Made by a program: the position numbers and the translations under genes. Positions 1-8,449 of a stretch of 64,000 bases of DNA are shown here, one piece after another (the first letter of the stretch is position 1; each line of letters opens with the position of its first letter). The stretch comes from Dechloromonas sp. (GTDB lineage Bacteria; Pseudomonadota; Gammaproteobacteria; Burkholderiales; Rhodocyclaceae). The notes below the pieces were generated by a model. It made no database searches, was not told the origin of the DNA, and saw nothing but the letters and a program-made list of their open reading frames with translations. Location: the NCBI GenBank assembly GCA_011391255.1, contig JAABQV010000006.1, positions 109,044-173,043 of the forward strand. Reading direction: 5' to 3'.

Positions 1-795
1 TTCAATCGAATAATCACCTTCAAGGATCGGCGGATCTTCGAGATTGTTTGACGGCAGGAAGCCGAGCAACTTGCGGCAGAGCGCGATGGCATGCTGGTCA
101 TCATCGGCAATGAAATGAATAACGCCGGAATGAACCATGTGCGAGTCGGGCCCGCCGAGTTCGTCGGCAGTCACCGTTTCGCCGGTCACCTGCTTGATGA
201 CCTGCGGCCCGGTAATAAACATCTGCGCCTGCCGGGTCTGGATGATGAAATCGGTCAGCGCCGGGCTGTAAGCCGCGCCGCCGGCACAAGGACCGCAAAT
301 AAGTGAAATTTGCGGGACGGCGCCGGAAAGCATCACATTGGCGTGAAAGACCTTGCCGTAACCCGACAGGGAAGCGATGCCTTCCTGCACCCGGGCGCCA
401 CCGGAATCGTTAATAAAGACAAAGGGCGAACCGGTCTTCAGCGAGGACTGCATGATCTCGGCGACCTTGATCGAGTGCATCTCGCCCGCCGAACCGCCGG
501 CCACCGTGAAATCCTGACTGGCCAGATGCACCAGATGGCCGGCAATCGATGCCGCACCGGTGATCACGCCGTCGGCAGGAAAGACCTTGTCAGCCATGCC
601 GAACAGAGTCGCCCGGTGGCTGGCGAACTGCCCGATCTCTTCAAAGCTGCCGGCATCGACAAGGGCGGCAACCCGTTCGCGGGCGGTCAACCGCCCCGAC
701 TGGCGATGTTTTTCCTGCTTGTCGGCACCACCGCCGAGCGCCGAAAGATCACGGCGACGGCGTAGTTCATCAATTTTGTCCTGCATGTTACTCAT
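1..795 (-). CDS. acyl-CoA carboxylase / decarboxylase carboxyltransferase subunit (partial, runs off left edge)
   Basis: Reverse-strand translation MSNMQDKIDELRRRRDLSALGGGADKQEKHRQSGRLTARERVAALVDAGSFEEIG...FVFINDSGGARVQEGIASLSGYG...ICGPCAGGAAYSPALTDF; typical carboxyltransferase signatures; open at the window start. Confidence 0.9.
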   Translation of the reverse strand, partial: MSNMQDKIDELRRRRDLSALGGGADKQEKHRQSGRLTARERVAALVDAGSFEEIGQFASHRATLFGMADKVFPADGVITGAASIAGHLVHLASQDFTVAGGSAGEMHSIKVAEIMQSSLKTGSPFVFINDSGGARVQEGIASLSGYGKVFHANVMLSGAVPQISLICGPCAGGAAYSPALTDFIIQTRQAQMFITGPQVIKQVTGETVTADELGGPDSHMVHSGVIHFIADDDQHAIALCRKLLGFLPSNNLEDPPILEGDYSIE

Positions 796-807
796 GGCAA
801 TTCCTGT

Positions 808-2307
808 TTATTCGCTGACCGGGGCAACCGAAACGCGGTGCGAACGGCCGTTTAGTCGAACATCGTAAGTCACCGGCGTAGTTAGTGGCGGCGGCCCGGC
901 TGCCGGCTCACCGGGTTTGGCCGGCGCTAGCGGATCACGTCCGAGATTCTTCGGTCCCTGCGCGCGGGTGGCAAAAAAATCAGTGGCAACCTGCGGGAAC
1001 ATCGCATAAGTCAGGACATCCTCTTCGCTGCCATCGGTGCCCGGCAGCGCAGCGGCCGCTGCCTCCAGGGTGGCCCATTCGGGCTGCAAAAGATCGGCCG
1101 GACGGACTTCGATGGCTTCCTTGTGCGCCTGCTGCGCCGACTGCGCGAGCACCTGCGGATCGCGTTCGCCCGGCGCCTTGCCGTAGTACCCGAGCATCAG
1201 GTCGGCGAACTCGCTGGAGATCACCTTGTAGCGCCCCATCAGCACATTGAACACGGCCTGGGTGCCGACAATCTGGCTGGAAGGCGTCACCAGCGGCGGA
1301 AAACCGGCGTCCTCACGGACTCGCGGCACCTCGACCATGACTTCCTGGAGACGGTCGGCGGCGTTCTGCTGCTTGAGCTGGCTTTCCATATTGGAAATCA
1401 TGCCGCCCGGTATCTGACTGTCGAAAATATCAGTTTCAACACCGTGGATATTCGACATGAACGCCTGATAGCGCGGGCGCAAGCCGGCAAAGTGATCCTT
1501 GATGCGGTGCAGGCAGGCCTTGTTCAGTCGCGCTTCGTAGCCGGTGCCTTCGAGCATTTCGACCAGACTTTCGGTCGGATTGTGGCCGGGGCCGAGGCTC
1601 AGCGAACTGATCGCGGTATCAACCCCGTCGGCGCCGGCCTCGATCGCTTTCATCAGCGACACCAAGGTAACGCCGGTGGTCGCATGGGTATGGACATGCA
1701 CGCGGACATCCTGACCACAGCGATCCTTGATGCCTTTGACAATATCGTAGGCCGGCTGCGGCTTGAGCAGCGCCGCCATGTCTTTCAGGCAGATCGAATC
1801 GCAGCCCAGCTCAACCAGGCGCTCGGCCATTTCGATGAAGGTTTCGGTCGTATGCAGCGGGCTGACGGTATAACAGATCGTGCCCTGCGCATGCTTGCCA
1901 TTGCGGCGGACGGCATTGACCGACTGGCGAATGTTTCGGATATCGTTGAGGGCATCGAAGACGCGGAAGACATCCATGCCGTTTTCAGCCGCCTTGTCGA
2001 CAAAGCGGTCAACGACGCCGTCTTCATAATGGCGGTAGCCGAGCAGGTTCTGGCCACGCAGCAACATCTGCAGGCGCGAGTTGGGCAGCAGGCGGCGGAA
2101 AGTGCGCAGGCGCTCCCAGGGGTCTTCGTTGAGAAAGCGGATACAGGCGTCAAAAGTCGCCCCACCCCAGCACTCAACCGACCAGTAGCCGGCCTGATCA
2201 ATGTCGGCACAGGCCGGCACCATGTCTTCCAGCGCCATGCGGGTCGCCAACAGGCTTTGGTGCGCATCGCGCAGGCACAACTCGGTGATGTCGATAATCT
2301 TGCTCAT
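808..2307 (-). CDS. oadA: oxaloacetate decarboxylase alpha / pyruvate carboxylase subunit B-like carboxyltransferase
   Basis: ORF 808-2319; MSKIIDITELCLRDAHQSLLATRM...YEDGVVDRFVDKAAENGMDVFRVFDALND...VHVHTHATTGVTLVSLMKAIEAGADGVDTAISS; adjacent to carboxyltransferase subunit. Confidence 0.87.
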   Translation of the reverse strand: MSKIIDITELCLRDAHQSLLATRMALEDMVPACADIDQAGYWSVECWGGATFDACIRFLNEDPWERLRTFRRLLPNSRLQMLLRGQNLLGYRHYEDGVVDRFVDKAAENGMDVFRVFDALNDIRNIRQSVNAVRRNGKHAQGTICYTVSPLHTTETFIEMAERLVELGCDSICLKDMAALLKPQPAYDIVKGIKDRCGQDVRVHVHTHATTGVTLVSLMKAIEAGADGVDTAISSLSLGPGHNPTESLVEMLEGTGYEARLNKACLHRIKDHFAGLRPRYQAFMSNIHGVETDIFDSQIPGGMISNMESQLKQQNAADRLQEVMVEVPRVREDAGFPPLVTPSSQIVGTQAVFNVLMGRYKVISSEFADLMLGYYGKAPGERDPQVLAQSAQQAHKEAIEVRPADLLQPEWATLEAAAAALPGTDGSEEDVLTYAMFPQVATDFFATRAQGPKNLGRDPLAPAKPGEPAAGPPPLTTPVTYDVRLNGRSHRVSVAPVSE

Positions 2308-2561
2308 AGCTTTGCTCAAAGGTTGGACGGCAAATGTCAGAAACCGTCAGTTCTCACGCACAAAACGCTGGTTCAAGTCTCTAACACGGATTATATGATG
2401 CATTGCAGCAATGCTGCCAAATTGAGCATGCGACGTTGGCAACAAGCGTTCTTTTTTGGCATACCCATGCTTTGCGACAGGCATCAGGGCGGCTACGCTA
2501 AAATCAGTGAAATTCACTCAGTGCAACGGAAGCCGCGTCGCCCATTTTTTCGCCGAAAGCC

Positions 2562-3053
2562 ATGACAGCCAACCACCATCTCCCCCGCCGTTCATCAGAA
2601 GAACAAGCCCTCCTTGAAACCCAGTTGCGCGAAACGTTCGAGCAGCGCATGTGCTTCAATGAGTTACTCGGCTTCAAGGTAGCCTCTTTCGACCCGGCAG
2701 CGCCGGCACTAACGTTTGCCATGCGTCCGGATTTGATTGGCCATTACCTGCACGGCCGCCTGCATGGCGGAGTGATCTCTACCGCCCTCGACACGGTCGC
2801 CGGTTTTGCCGTCACCGTTGCGATAGCCGAGAAATTCAATAATGAATCCGCCGAGCAGATAGCCCATCGCTTCGGCCGGGTTGGCACCATTGATCTGCGT
2901 GCCGACTATCTGCACCAAGGCGTCGGCAAAAGCTTCCTGGCCAGCGGCAGGATTACCCGCCTGGGTGGCCGCATCGCTTCCGTTCAGATGACGCTGGTAA
3001 ACGATACCGGCCTTTTGATTGCTACTGGCGGCGCTTCTTACGTTGTCAGCTGA
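2562..3053 (+). CDS. PaaI/YigI-like hotdog-fold thioesterase family protein
   Basis: ORF with ...HYLHGRLHGGVISTALDTVAGFAVTVA...; hotdog thioesterase signature. Confidence 0.75.
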   Translation: MTANHHLPRRSSEEQALLETQLRETFEQRMCFNELLGFKVASFDPAAPALTFAMRPDLIGHYLHGRLHGGVISTALDTVAGFAVTVAIAEKFNNESAEQIAHRFGRVGTIDLRADYLHQGVGKSFLASGRITRLGGRIASVQMTLVNDTGLLIATGGASYVVS

Positions 3054-3098
3054 TTCGTACAAATCGAGGCGAGACCACCCTGAATCTGTAATCTGTTC

Positions 3099-3836
3099 TC
3101 AAACTGATATAACAACTTTCTGATAAAGACCGCCAAATCGACAAACTTTGACAATGCTTCGCGGAACCAGCCTCGGTTGGAGATAACTGCTGATCTCTTT
3201 TCGCCACAGATCGCAAGCAAAGGGCTCCAGTGCAACCAAAATCACTTTCATGACATAGCGAAGCGGGTTGCTCCACCCCGGCTTGTGATAGTCGACAATA
3301 ACAACTTTTCCGCCTGGCCTTGTTACGCGGATGGCCTCGGCCAGCGTGGCTCGCCGGACAGCTTCAGGCTGCTCGTGCAGCAGGAAAAATAGCAGGGTCG
3401 AGTCAAAACTGGCGTCTGGAAATTGCAGATGGCTGGAATCCTGATGATGCAGGCGAACGCGAGCATCAGGCACCAGCTTGGAGCGCAGGTTATCAAGCTG
3501 AATCGGCGCAACGTCGATCACATCCAGCGTTGCCTTTTTACCCATCCGGTTGGCAATCTGTTGTGTAAAGTCGCCGTACACACAGGCCAACTGCAGGATT
3601 TTTTGATCACTTGCGTCACCTAAATCATTCAGCGCAAGGTCACGCAATTTTCTGAAATTACCCCAGAGAATCAGATTAACCAGCCATTCGCGCTCAAATA
3701 AACGTACCGCATTGGGGTGAAGGTATGCCCACCAGTAGGTCGTTTCAAGATATTCCGGAATACTTGGATCAGAGCCAGTGCGAGGCAGATGTTCAAGGGG
3801 GGAAAGGGCGGCGACGCATTCAGCGCTTTGCTTCAT
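3099..3836 (-). CDS. rquA: rhodoquinone biosynthesis methyltransferase RquA-like
   Basis: ORF with P-EYLETTYWWAYLHPNAVRLFEREWLVNLILWGNFRKLRD and the atypical SAM motif ILQLACVYGDFTQQIA, which I recognise as RquA-type rather than UbiE/UbiG-type. Confidence 0.82.
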   Translation of the reverse strand: MKQSAECVAALSPLEHLPRTGSDPSIPEYLETTYWWAYLHPNAVRLFEREWLVNLILWGNFRKLRDLALNDLGDASDQKILQLACVYGDFTQQIANRMGKKATLDVIDVAPIQLDNLRSKLVPDARVRLHHQDSSHLQFPDASFDSTLLFFLLHEQPEAVRRATLAEAIRVTRPGGKVVIVDYHKPGWSNPLRYVMKVILVALEPFACDLWRKEISSYLQPRLVPRSIVKVCRFGGLYQKVVISV

Positions 3837-3911
3837 TAATGGTTTTCTCTTGTTGTTCGTAAGCCGGGCAGAAGCATAACCCTGGTTCTGCCCGTTAGCA
3901 GCTGTGACGCG

Positions 3912-4523
3912 TCAACCTTTCTTGTTGTGCTCTCCTTCGCCACCTTCCCAGCCGGTCAGCATGGCTTTTAGATGGGCAGTCACTGTGTGTCCAGTCGTGA
4001 TGAGGTAGACGTGGGCAATGAAGAACGCCAGCATCATGAAGGCACCTATCGTATGGATTAGAGCGATCGTAGCCAGATCCAGGCTCTGACCGAGCCCTGC
4101 AAGCTCGTTGTAATACAGGTAGAGCAAACCGGAAATCCACAGGATGGGATTGATCAGCACCTTGACCGCCAGGTAGGCCTGGGCCTGCATGGGGTTGTGC
4201 TTGCGGCCACGGGTAACGACGAAAGGATGCGGCTCACCCTGAAATATCCCCCAGGCGTAGTGACGGAATACCTTGTCTACGCCCTTCATCGTCGGAATAT
4301 ATTGCCGCCATTCGCCGGTGATAAAATGCCAGAAGATAGCGAACACCCAGAGAACGATGAGTGCCCAGGCAGCAAACGTATGAACCTGATGGGCCAGCAA
4401 AAAGCCAAGCAAGTTATAGGTTCCATGAATTTCGAAACCGGTAATCATCATGCCGATGACCAGAAATGCTTGCGTCCAGTGCCAGAAGCGCTCGAAGCGG
4501 GTAAAGATGTAAATGCGTTCCAT
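3912..4523 (-). CDS. cytochrome b/b6-domain membrane protein (thiosulfate reductase/formate dehydrogenase gamma-like)
   Basis: MERIYIFTRFERFWHWTQAFLVIGMMITGFEIHG...AHQVHTFAAWALIVLWVFAIFWHFITGEWRQY; multiple TM segments with conserved His. Confidence 0.82.
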   Translation of the reverse strand: MERIYIFTRFERFWHWTQAFLVIGMMITGFEIHGTYNLLGFLLAHQVHTFAAWALIVLWVFAIFWHFITGEWRQYIPTMKGVDKVFRHYAWGIFQGEPHPFVVTRGRKHNPMQAQAYLAVKVLINPILWISGLLYLYYNELAGLGQSLDLATIALIHTIGAFMMLAFFIAHVYLITTGHTVTAHLKAMLTGWEGGEGEHNKKG

Positions 4524-4539
4524 GATGGTTTCCCCGAAA

Positions 4540-6162
4540 TCAGTGCTTGCGACGCAGAAAGCGGATCAGCCCGTGCAGTAACACACCAGCCAGCGTGCCG
4601 CCGACGGCGAGCCAGCCGAACAGGTTCAGCAAACTGTTGGCATCGCGTCCAGGAATGTAGATGCCTTCGATCTTGTCAAGGCGCCCACCTTTGGCATGGC
4701 ATTCATTGCAACCCACAGCTTTTTCCTTGGGCGCAACCATGTGCGTGATCGGCCAGGACATGTCGGTCTTGATAAAATCATACTTGCCGGAGTATGGAGT
4801 ACCGGACGCTTTCATGCCGGTATCGATAGCCTTCTCCCAGCCAAAGTTCTTCCAGTACGCCGTGTCATCGTTACCCGCCGTATGGGGCGTAACCAGCGTC
4901 TTGTTCTCCGAGTCGAACGGCTGCGACCCACGGAACACCTTCATCGGCCAGATCAGCGACTCGCCATCACTGGCGCTACCGCCCATCTTGTTGATGTGAG
5001 TAACGCCTTCGTTCTTGTCAATTTTGTCGCCAAGCAGGGTATAGGTTACTTTGCCGTTGAACCAGGCGTACTCTGGGGTGACGTTCTCACCCAACGTGAA
5101 GTCGCCTTTCTTGGAGTCGTAAATAACCTGGCCCTTGTCATTTTTTTTGATGATTGGCTTGCCCTCTGGTGTCAGCTGGCCGGCAGTCGACCAGTCCCAA
5201 GTCATCTTGGTAGCAACACCACCGCGGGCGATGGCCGGGATATGGCAAGTCTGGCAAGCCACTTTGTCGGTGTGGTGGTTTAACTTGCTTGCCAAGCCAG
5301 CATCCTTGTGCGGCGCCTGACCATGGCATGACTGACAAGTCGCAGGGTTGCTTTTATCTTCTTTGCCACGGATGTGAGCACCACCTTTGTCCTTGCCGAC
5401 AGGTGTGTATCGGCTGCCCGGAACCTCATGGCTGGATGTCTTGTGGCAGGTGCCACAGGTGAAATCCAAACCCGTGGCATCCATGTGAACATCAAGATCC
5501 TTGTCTGGAGAGGCCAGTGATGAATCCATGTCGCCATGCTTAACGCCATCGCCACCACCACCAAAGAAGTGACAAGCACCGCAGGTATCACGGCTGGACT
5601 TACCAACCTTCTGCCCAATCTTGGTCAGGTCAACACCTTTGGCGATCTTGCCCGACCCCGGAGGGATTTCGGTGTCCTTGTAGGGTGGGTGACCGGCCAA
5701 CCCCGGCAGTTTGCGATATGACCCAGTGGTGTCGTGGCAAGCCAGGCAATCGACGTTTTCTTCGGACTTGAAGTCAAAACTGGCATCCTTCCAGCCGTAG
5801 CCGACATGGCAACTGCTGCAAAAGGCAAGATTCGAAGGTACTGATATACAGAAGTTATTAATAACATTCTTCTTGCCAAGCCGTTGCTGATTTTCCGGAT
5901 TCAGAAAATCCCAAGTCCAGTGCTTGGTACGGTGAACCTGCTTGGCCGCCTCGGTATGGCAGGTGAGGCAAGCCTTGGTCAGTTCCGGACCGGAACTGAA
6001 GGTCTTTTGCAATTCCTTGAACTTGCCATGATCCGCTGTCGAGTCCATCTTGACTGATGGCGGTGCGCCGGCGAAGGCATTGCCGGCAACCAGCAAGACA
6101 GCCAGCAGCCTGGTAGCGTCTGGACACAACTGCGCCAGACGCCTGAATAGCACGTGCTTCAT
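4540..6162 (-). CDS. octaheme c-type cytochrome, tetrathionate reductase (OTR) family, with C-terminal TM anchor
   Basis: Eight CxxCH motifs counted: CLTCH, CSSCH, CLACH, CGACH, CGTCH, CQSCH, CQTCH, CNECH; N-terminal signal; C-terminal TM LLNLFGWLAVGGTLAGVLLHGLIRFLRRKH. Confidence 0.88.
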   Translation of the reverse strand: MKHVLFRRLAQLCPDATRLLAVLLVAGNAFAGAPPSVKMDSTADHGKFKELQKTFSSGPELTKACLTCHTEAAKQVHRTKHWTWDFLNPENQQRLGKKNVINNFCISVPSNLAFCSSCHVGYGWKDASFDFKSEENVDCLACHDTTGSYRKLPGLAGHPPYKDTEIPPGSGKIAKGVDLTKIGQKVGKSSRDTCGACHFFGGGGDGVKHGDMDSSLASPDKDLDVHMDATGLDFTCGTCHKTSSHEVPGSRYTPVGKDKGGAHIRGKEDKSNPATCQSCHGQAPHKDAGLASKLNHHTDKVACQTCHIPAIARGGVATKMTWDWSTAGQLTPEGKPIIKKNDKGQVIYDSKKGDFTLGENVTPEYAWFNGKVTYTLLGDKIDKNEGVTHINKMGGSASDGESLIWPMKVFRGSQPFDSENKTLVTPHTAGNDDTAYWKNFGWEKAIDTGMKASGTPYSGKYDFIKTDMSWPITHMVAPKEKAVGCNECHAKGGRLDKIEGIYIPGRDANSLLNLFGWLAVGGTLAGVLLHGLIRFLRRKH

Positions 6163-6192
6163 GTTTTTCCCCCCGGAAAACGGTGTTCTAGA

Positions 6193-7389
6193 TTACTTCT
6201 TTTCGACGATGCTGTAGCTACCGTCCTTGTTCCACTTGATGTCAGCATCAAGGAAGTAAGTTTTTAGCGCCGGCTTGTAGAGCTTGGCCATGTCATGGGC
6301 TTCGCCGCTACGTCCACCCGCGCCGCAAAAGAAAATAATCGGCTTATCCGACGGCAGTTCATCGATACGTTTTTCCAGCGAGTTGACCGGGAAATTGACG
6401 GCGCCTTTGAAGGTGCCGGTAGCGACTTCAGCCGGATCGCGGACATCGATCAGATGAACGCTGGTCGGTGCTTCCTTGTACATTTTCTCAAACGAAGGAA
6501 CACTGATTGTGCCGCTTTCCTTGCCCGCCTGGATTGCTGGCGGAGCCGGCTTGGCTGCGCTTTCAGCCGTCGGGCCGGGACCGTAGAGCTTTTCCCAGGC
6601 CGGGTAGCCGTCAGGAACAACCTTGACTGAGGTATAGCCCAGTTTCACGGCCTTGGTGGCAGAGTCCGAGCTCAGTTTACAACTCAGACCTTCGCAGTAG
6701 AAATAAAGCTGTGAAGCCTTGTTAGCCGGCAGACGGTCAACCATTTTGTCGAACTGCAGGTCAGGAATATTAATGGCACCAGGAATATGGCCCTTGTCGA
6801 ACTTGCGCTCCTTGGGGCGCGAGTCGATCAAGGTCATCGGAGCCTTTTCATCCATTAATTTCTTGATGAAAGGCACACTGACCGCGCCAATATGGCCGTT
6901 CTTCAGCCAGTCCGGATAGCCCTCGGCATAAACCTGAATATTGGTGTAGCCGAGCTTTTCAGCACGGAAGGCCGAATTGTGACTGAGCATGCATTCGGGG
7001 CCGTCACAATAGAAAATTAACAAGGTGTTCTTGTCTTTTGGTAACTGATCGACCAGTTTGTCAAACTGGGTGTCCGGCAAATTCATTGCCGTCGGGATGT
7101 GACCTGGATCATATTTGCGGGCCGCCGGGCGCGAGTCGATGATCTGGACGCCTTCCGGCTTGGGCAGAATCGCATGCTTGGCGACAAAATCGGCTTGAAC
7201 CAGCTTGGGATACCAATTGGCCTTGGGTTGGACAACGGCTTCTTCTGCAGCTAAAACGACAGAAGGGAAAACCGTCGGTACAGAAAAAATGGCGGCCAGC
7301 AACGCTGCAACCGCAAGCGGGTGATTTGATCTCATGATGAACTCCAACAAAATGGGTGGCTTGAAAGCCAAAATAGAGAGGTGGTTCAA
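6193..7389 (-). CDS. secreted protein with three rhodanese-like domains
   Basis: Three repeated LIDSRP/LIDVRDPAE blocks with candidate Cys loops YCDGPECMLS, YCEGLSCKLS, FFCGAGGRSG; signal peptide. Confidence 0.88.
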   Translation of the reverse strand: MNHLSILAFKPPILLEFIMRSNHPLAVAALLAAIFSVPTVFPSVVLAAEEAVVQPKANWYPKLVQADFVAKHAILPKPEGVQIIDSRPAARKYDPGHIPTAMNLPDTQFDKLVDQLPKDKNTLLIFYCDGPECMLSHNSAFRAEKLGYTNIQVYAEGYPDWLKNGHIGAVSVPFIKKLMDEKAPMTLIDSRPKERKFDKGHIPGAINIPDLQFDKMVDRLPANKASQLYFYCEGLSCKLSSDSATKAVKLGYTSVKVVPDGYPAWEKLYGPGPTAESAAKPAPPAIQAGKESGTISVPSFEKMYKEAPTSVHLIDVRDPAEVATGTFKGAVNFPVNSLEKRIDELPSDKPIIFFCGAGGRSGEAHDMAKLYKPALKTYFLDADIKWNKDGSYSIVEKK

Positions 7390-7395
7390 CCAGCC

Positions 7396-7800
7396 TTAAC
7401 TGCAGCTGGCCGGGGCATCACCATCCTTGGCGCCCTTGAGAACAAAGGCCTTGAGGTCGTCAAGGAGTTCTTCGTCAGGCACATCAGCGAACTTCTCGGC
7501 TGCCTTGTTCTGCGCCTTGATGCTGGCGCGGTAGCTCTTGCTGAGATATTGCTTCATCGAGTCCTTGCCCTTGGCGTGCTTGTCTGCCTTGAGATAGGCG
7601 ACCCACTCGGCCTTGGTCATTGTACTCGGGGCGATCGACCCGCCCGCCTGGGCAGCGTGACAGGCAGTACAAACACTACGGTAATAGACGCGACCACGTT
7701 TCCAGTCAGCATCGTAGGCAAAGGCGAAAGATGTGGCACAGGCCAAACCAAGGGCCACTGCCGAGCGAAATATTGCTTGCGTTTTCATACCAGCCTCCAA
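7396..7800 (-). CDS. monoheme c-type cytochrome
   Basis: Signal peptide and CTACH heme motif; MKTQAIFRSAVALGLACATSFAFAYDADWKRGRVYYRSVCTACHAAQ. Confidence 0.82.
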   Translation of the reverse strand: MEAGMKTQAIFRSAVALGLACATSFAFAYDADWKRGRVYYRSVCTACHAAQAGGSIAPSTMTKAEWVAYLKADKHAKGKDSMKQYLSKSYRASIKAQNKAAEKFADVPDEELLDDLKAFVLKGAKDGDAPASCS

Positions 7801-7840
7801 TATAAGTCAATGATTTTTATGGATATTAATATTTTGAAAA

Positions 7841-7871
7841 GGGTACCAATCAAAATTTTTGATTGGTACCC
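7841..7871. repeat. 31-nt perfect palindrome (15-bp arms, 1-nt centre) upstream of the cytochrome c gene
   Basis: GGGTACCAATCAAAA-T-TTTTGATTGGTACCC read directly. Confidence 0.9.
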
Positions 7872-7922
7872 AACTCCCTCATTGATCATACCTCTGGGGT
7901 ATTAACTATTGCTTAAATAAAT

Positions 7923-7936
7923 ATGATCTAAATCAA
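7923..7936 (-). promoter_or_regulatory. candidate FNR/ANR-type box
   Basis: ATGAT-CTAA-ATCAA, 9 of 10 matches to TTGATnnnnATCAA, upstream of the cytochrome c/sulfur module. Confidence 0.45.
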
Positions 7937-8004
7937 ACATCGTGCAAATTTAAGCGATCTAAGGCAAGCCGGACATGCCAATTCGGCAGATCGCCGAATG
8001 CACC

Positions 8005-8427
8005 TTAGAAGGTCAGCGCTTTTACATTTGCTTGAAGCATGTATGAAGCGATTTCGGATGGCTTGGCGACGGAAATGCCTTCAAGCAGATCAGTTAGCTT
8101 GAGGTCGCTGTTTGGCAGGAATAGTGCGCATACCTCAACTTTCGCGCCACCCTTCATCAGCCCTTGAAGCATCTGATTCGGCGTCACGTTGCGCGGCTTG
8201 AGCACGCCACCTTCTTTACCCTTGACTGCCAGCTGGCCGCCTTCGCTGCAAAGCAGGACACGAACGGGACTTTTCTGCTCCATTGCCTGAGCCGCCAAAA
8301 CCATCGCCACGCCCTGAGTTTGCGTAGTGCCCGAGTTGATCATGAGCAGAAGCTCAGGACTGCTGTCGGCGATCGCCGGAAGCGCGCACGATAGTCCAAG
8401 GACGAGAGCAATAATCTGTTTTTTCAT
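8005..8427 (-). CDS. secreted DsrE/DsrF-like family protein
   Basis: MKKQIIALVLGLSCALPAIADSSPELLLMINSGTTQTQGVAMVLAAQAMEQKSPVRVLLCSEGGQLAV; DsrE-like fold pattern and sulfur gene context. Confidence 0.65.
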   Translation of the reverse strand: MKKQIIALVLGLSCALPAIADSSPELLLMINSGTTQTQGVAMVLAAQAMEQKSPVRVLLCSEGGQLAVKGKEGGVLKPRNVTPNQMLQGLMKGGAKVEVCALFLPNSDLKLTDLLEGISVAKPSEIASYMLQANVKALTF

Positions 8428-8449
8428 GGTGTTTCCCCTAAGGATCAAG

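Noticed and set aside
35-400. Small + strand ORFs at 91-306 and 310-765
   Set aside because: They lie opposite the partial carboxyltransferase gene, whose minus-strand translation is strongly conserved.
1123-2565. 480-aa + strand ORF antisense to oadA
   Set aside because: Complement of a strong carboxyltransferase gene; no domain; explained by codon bias.
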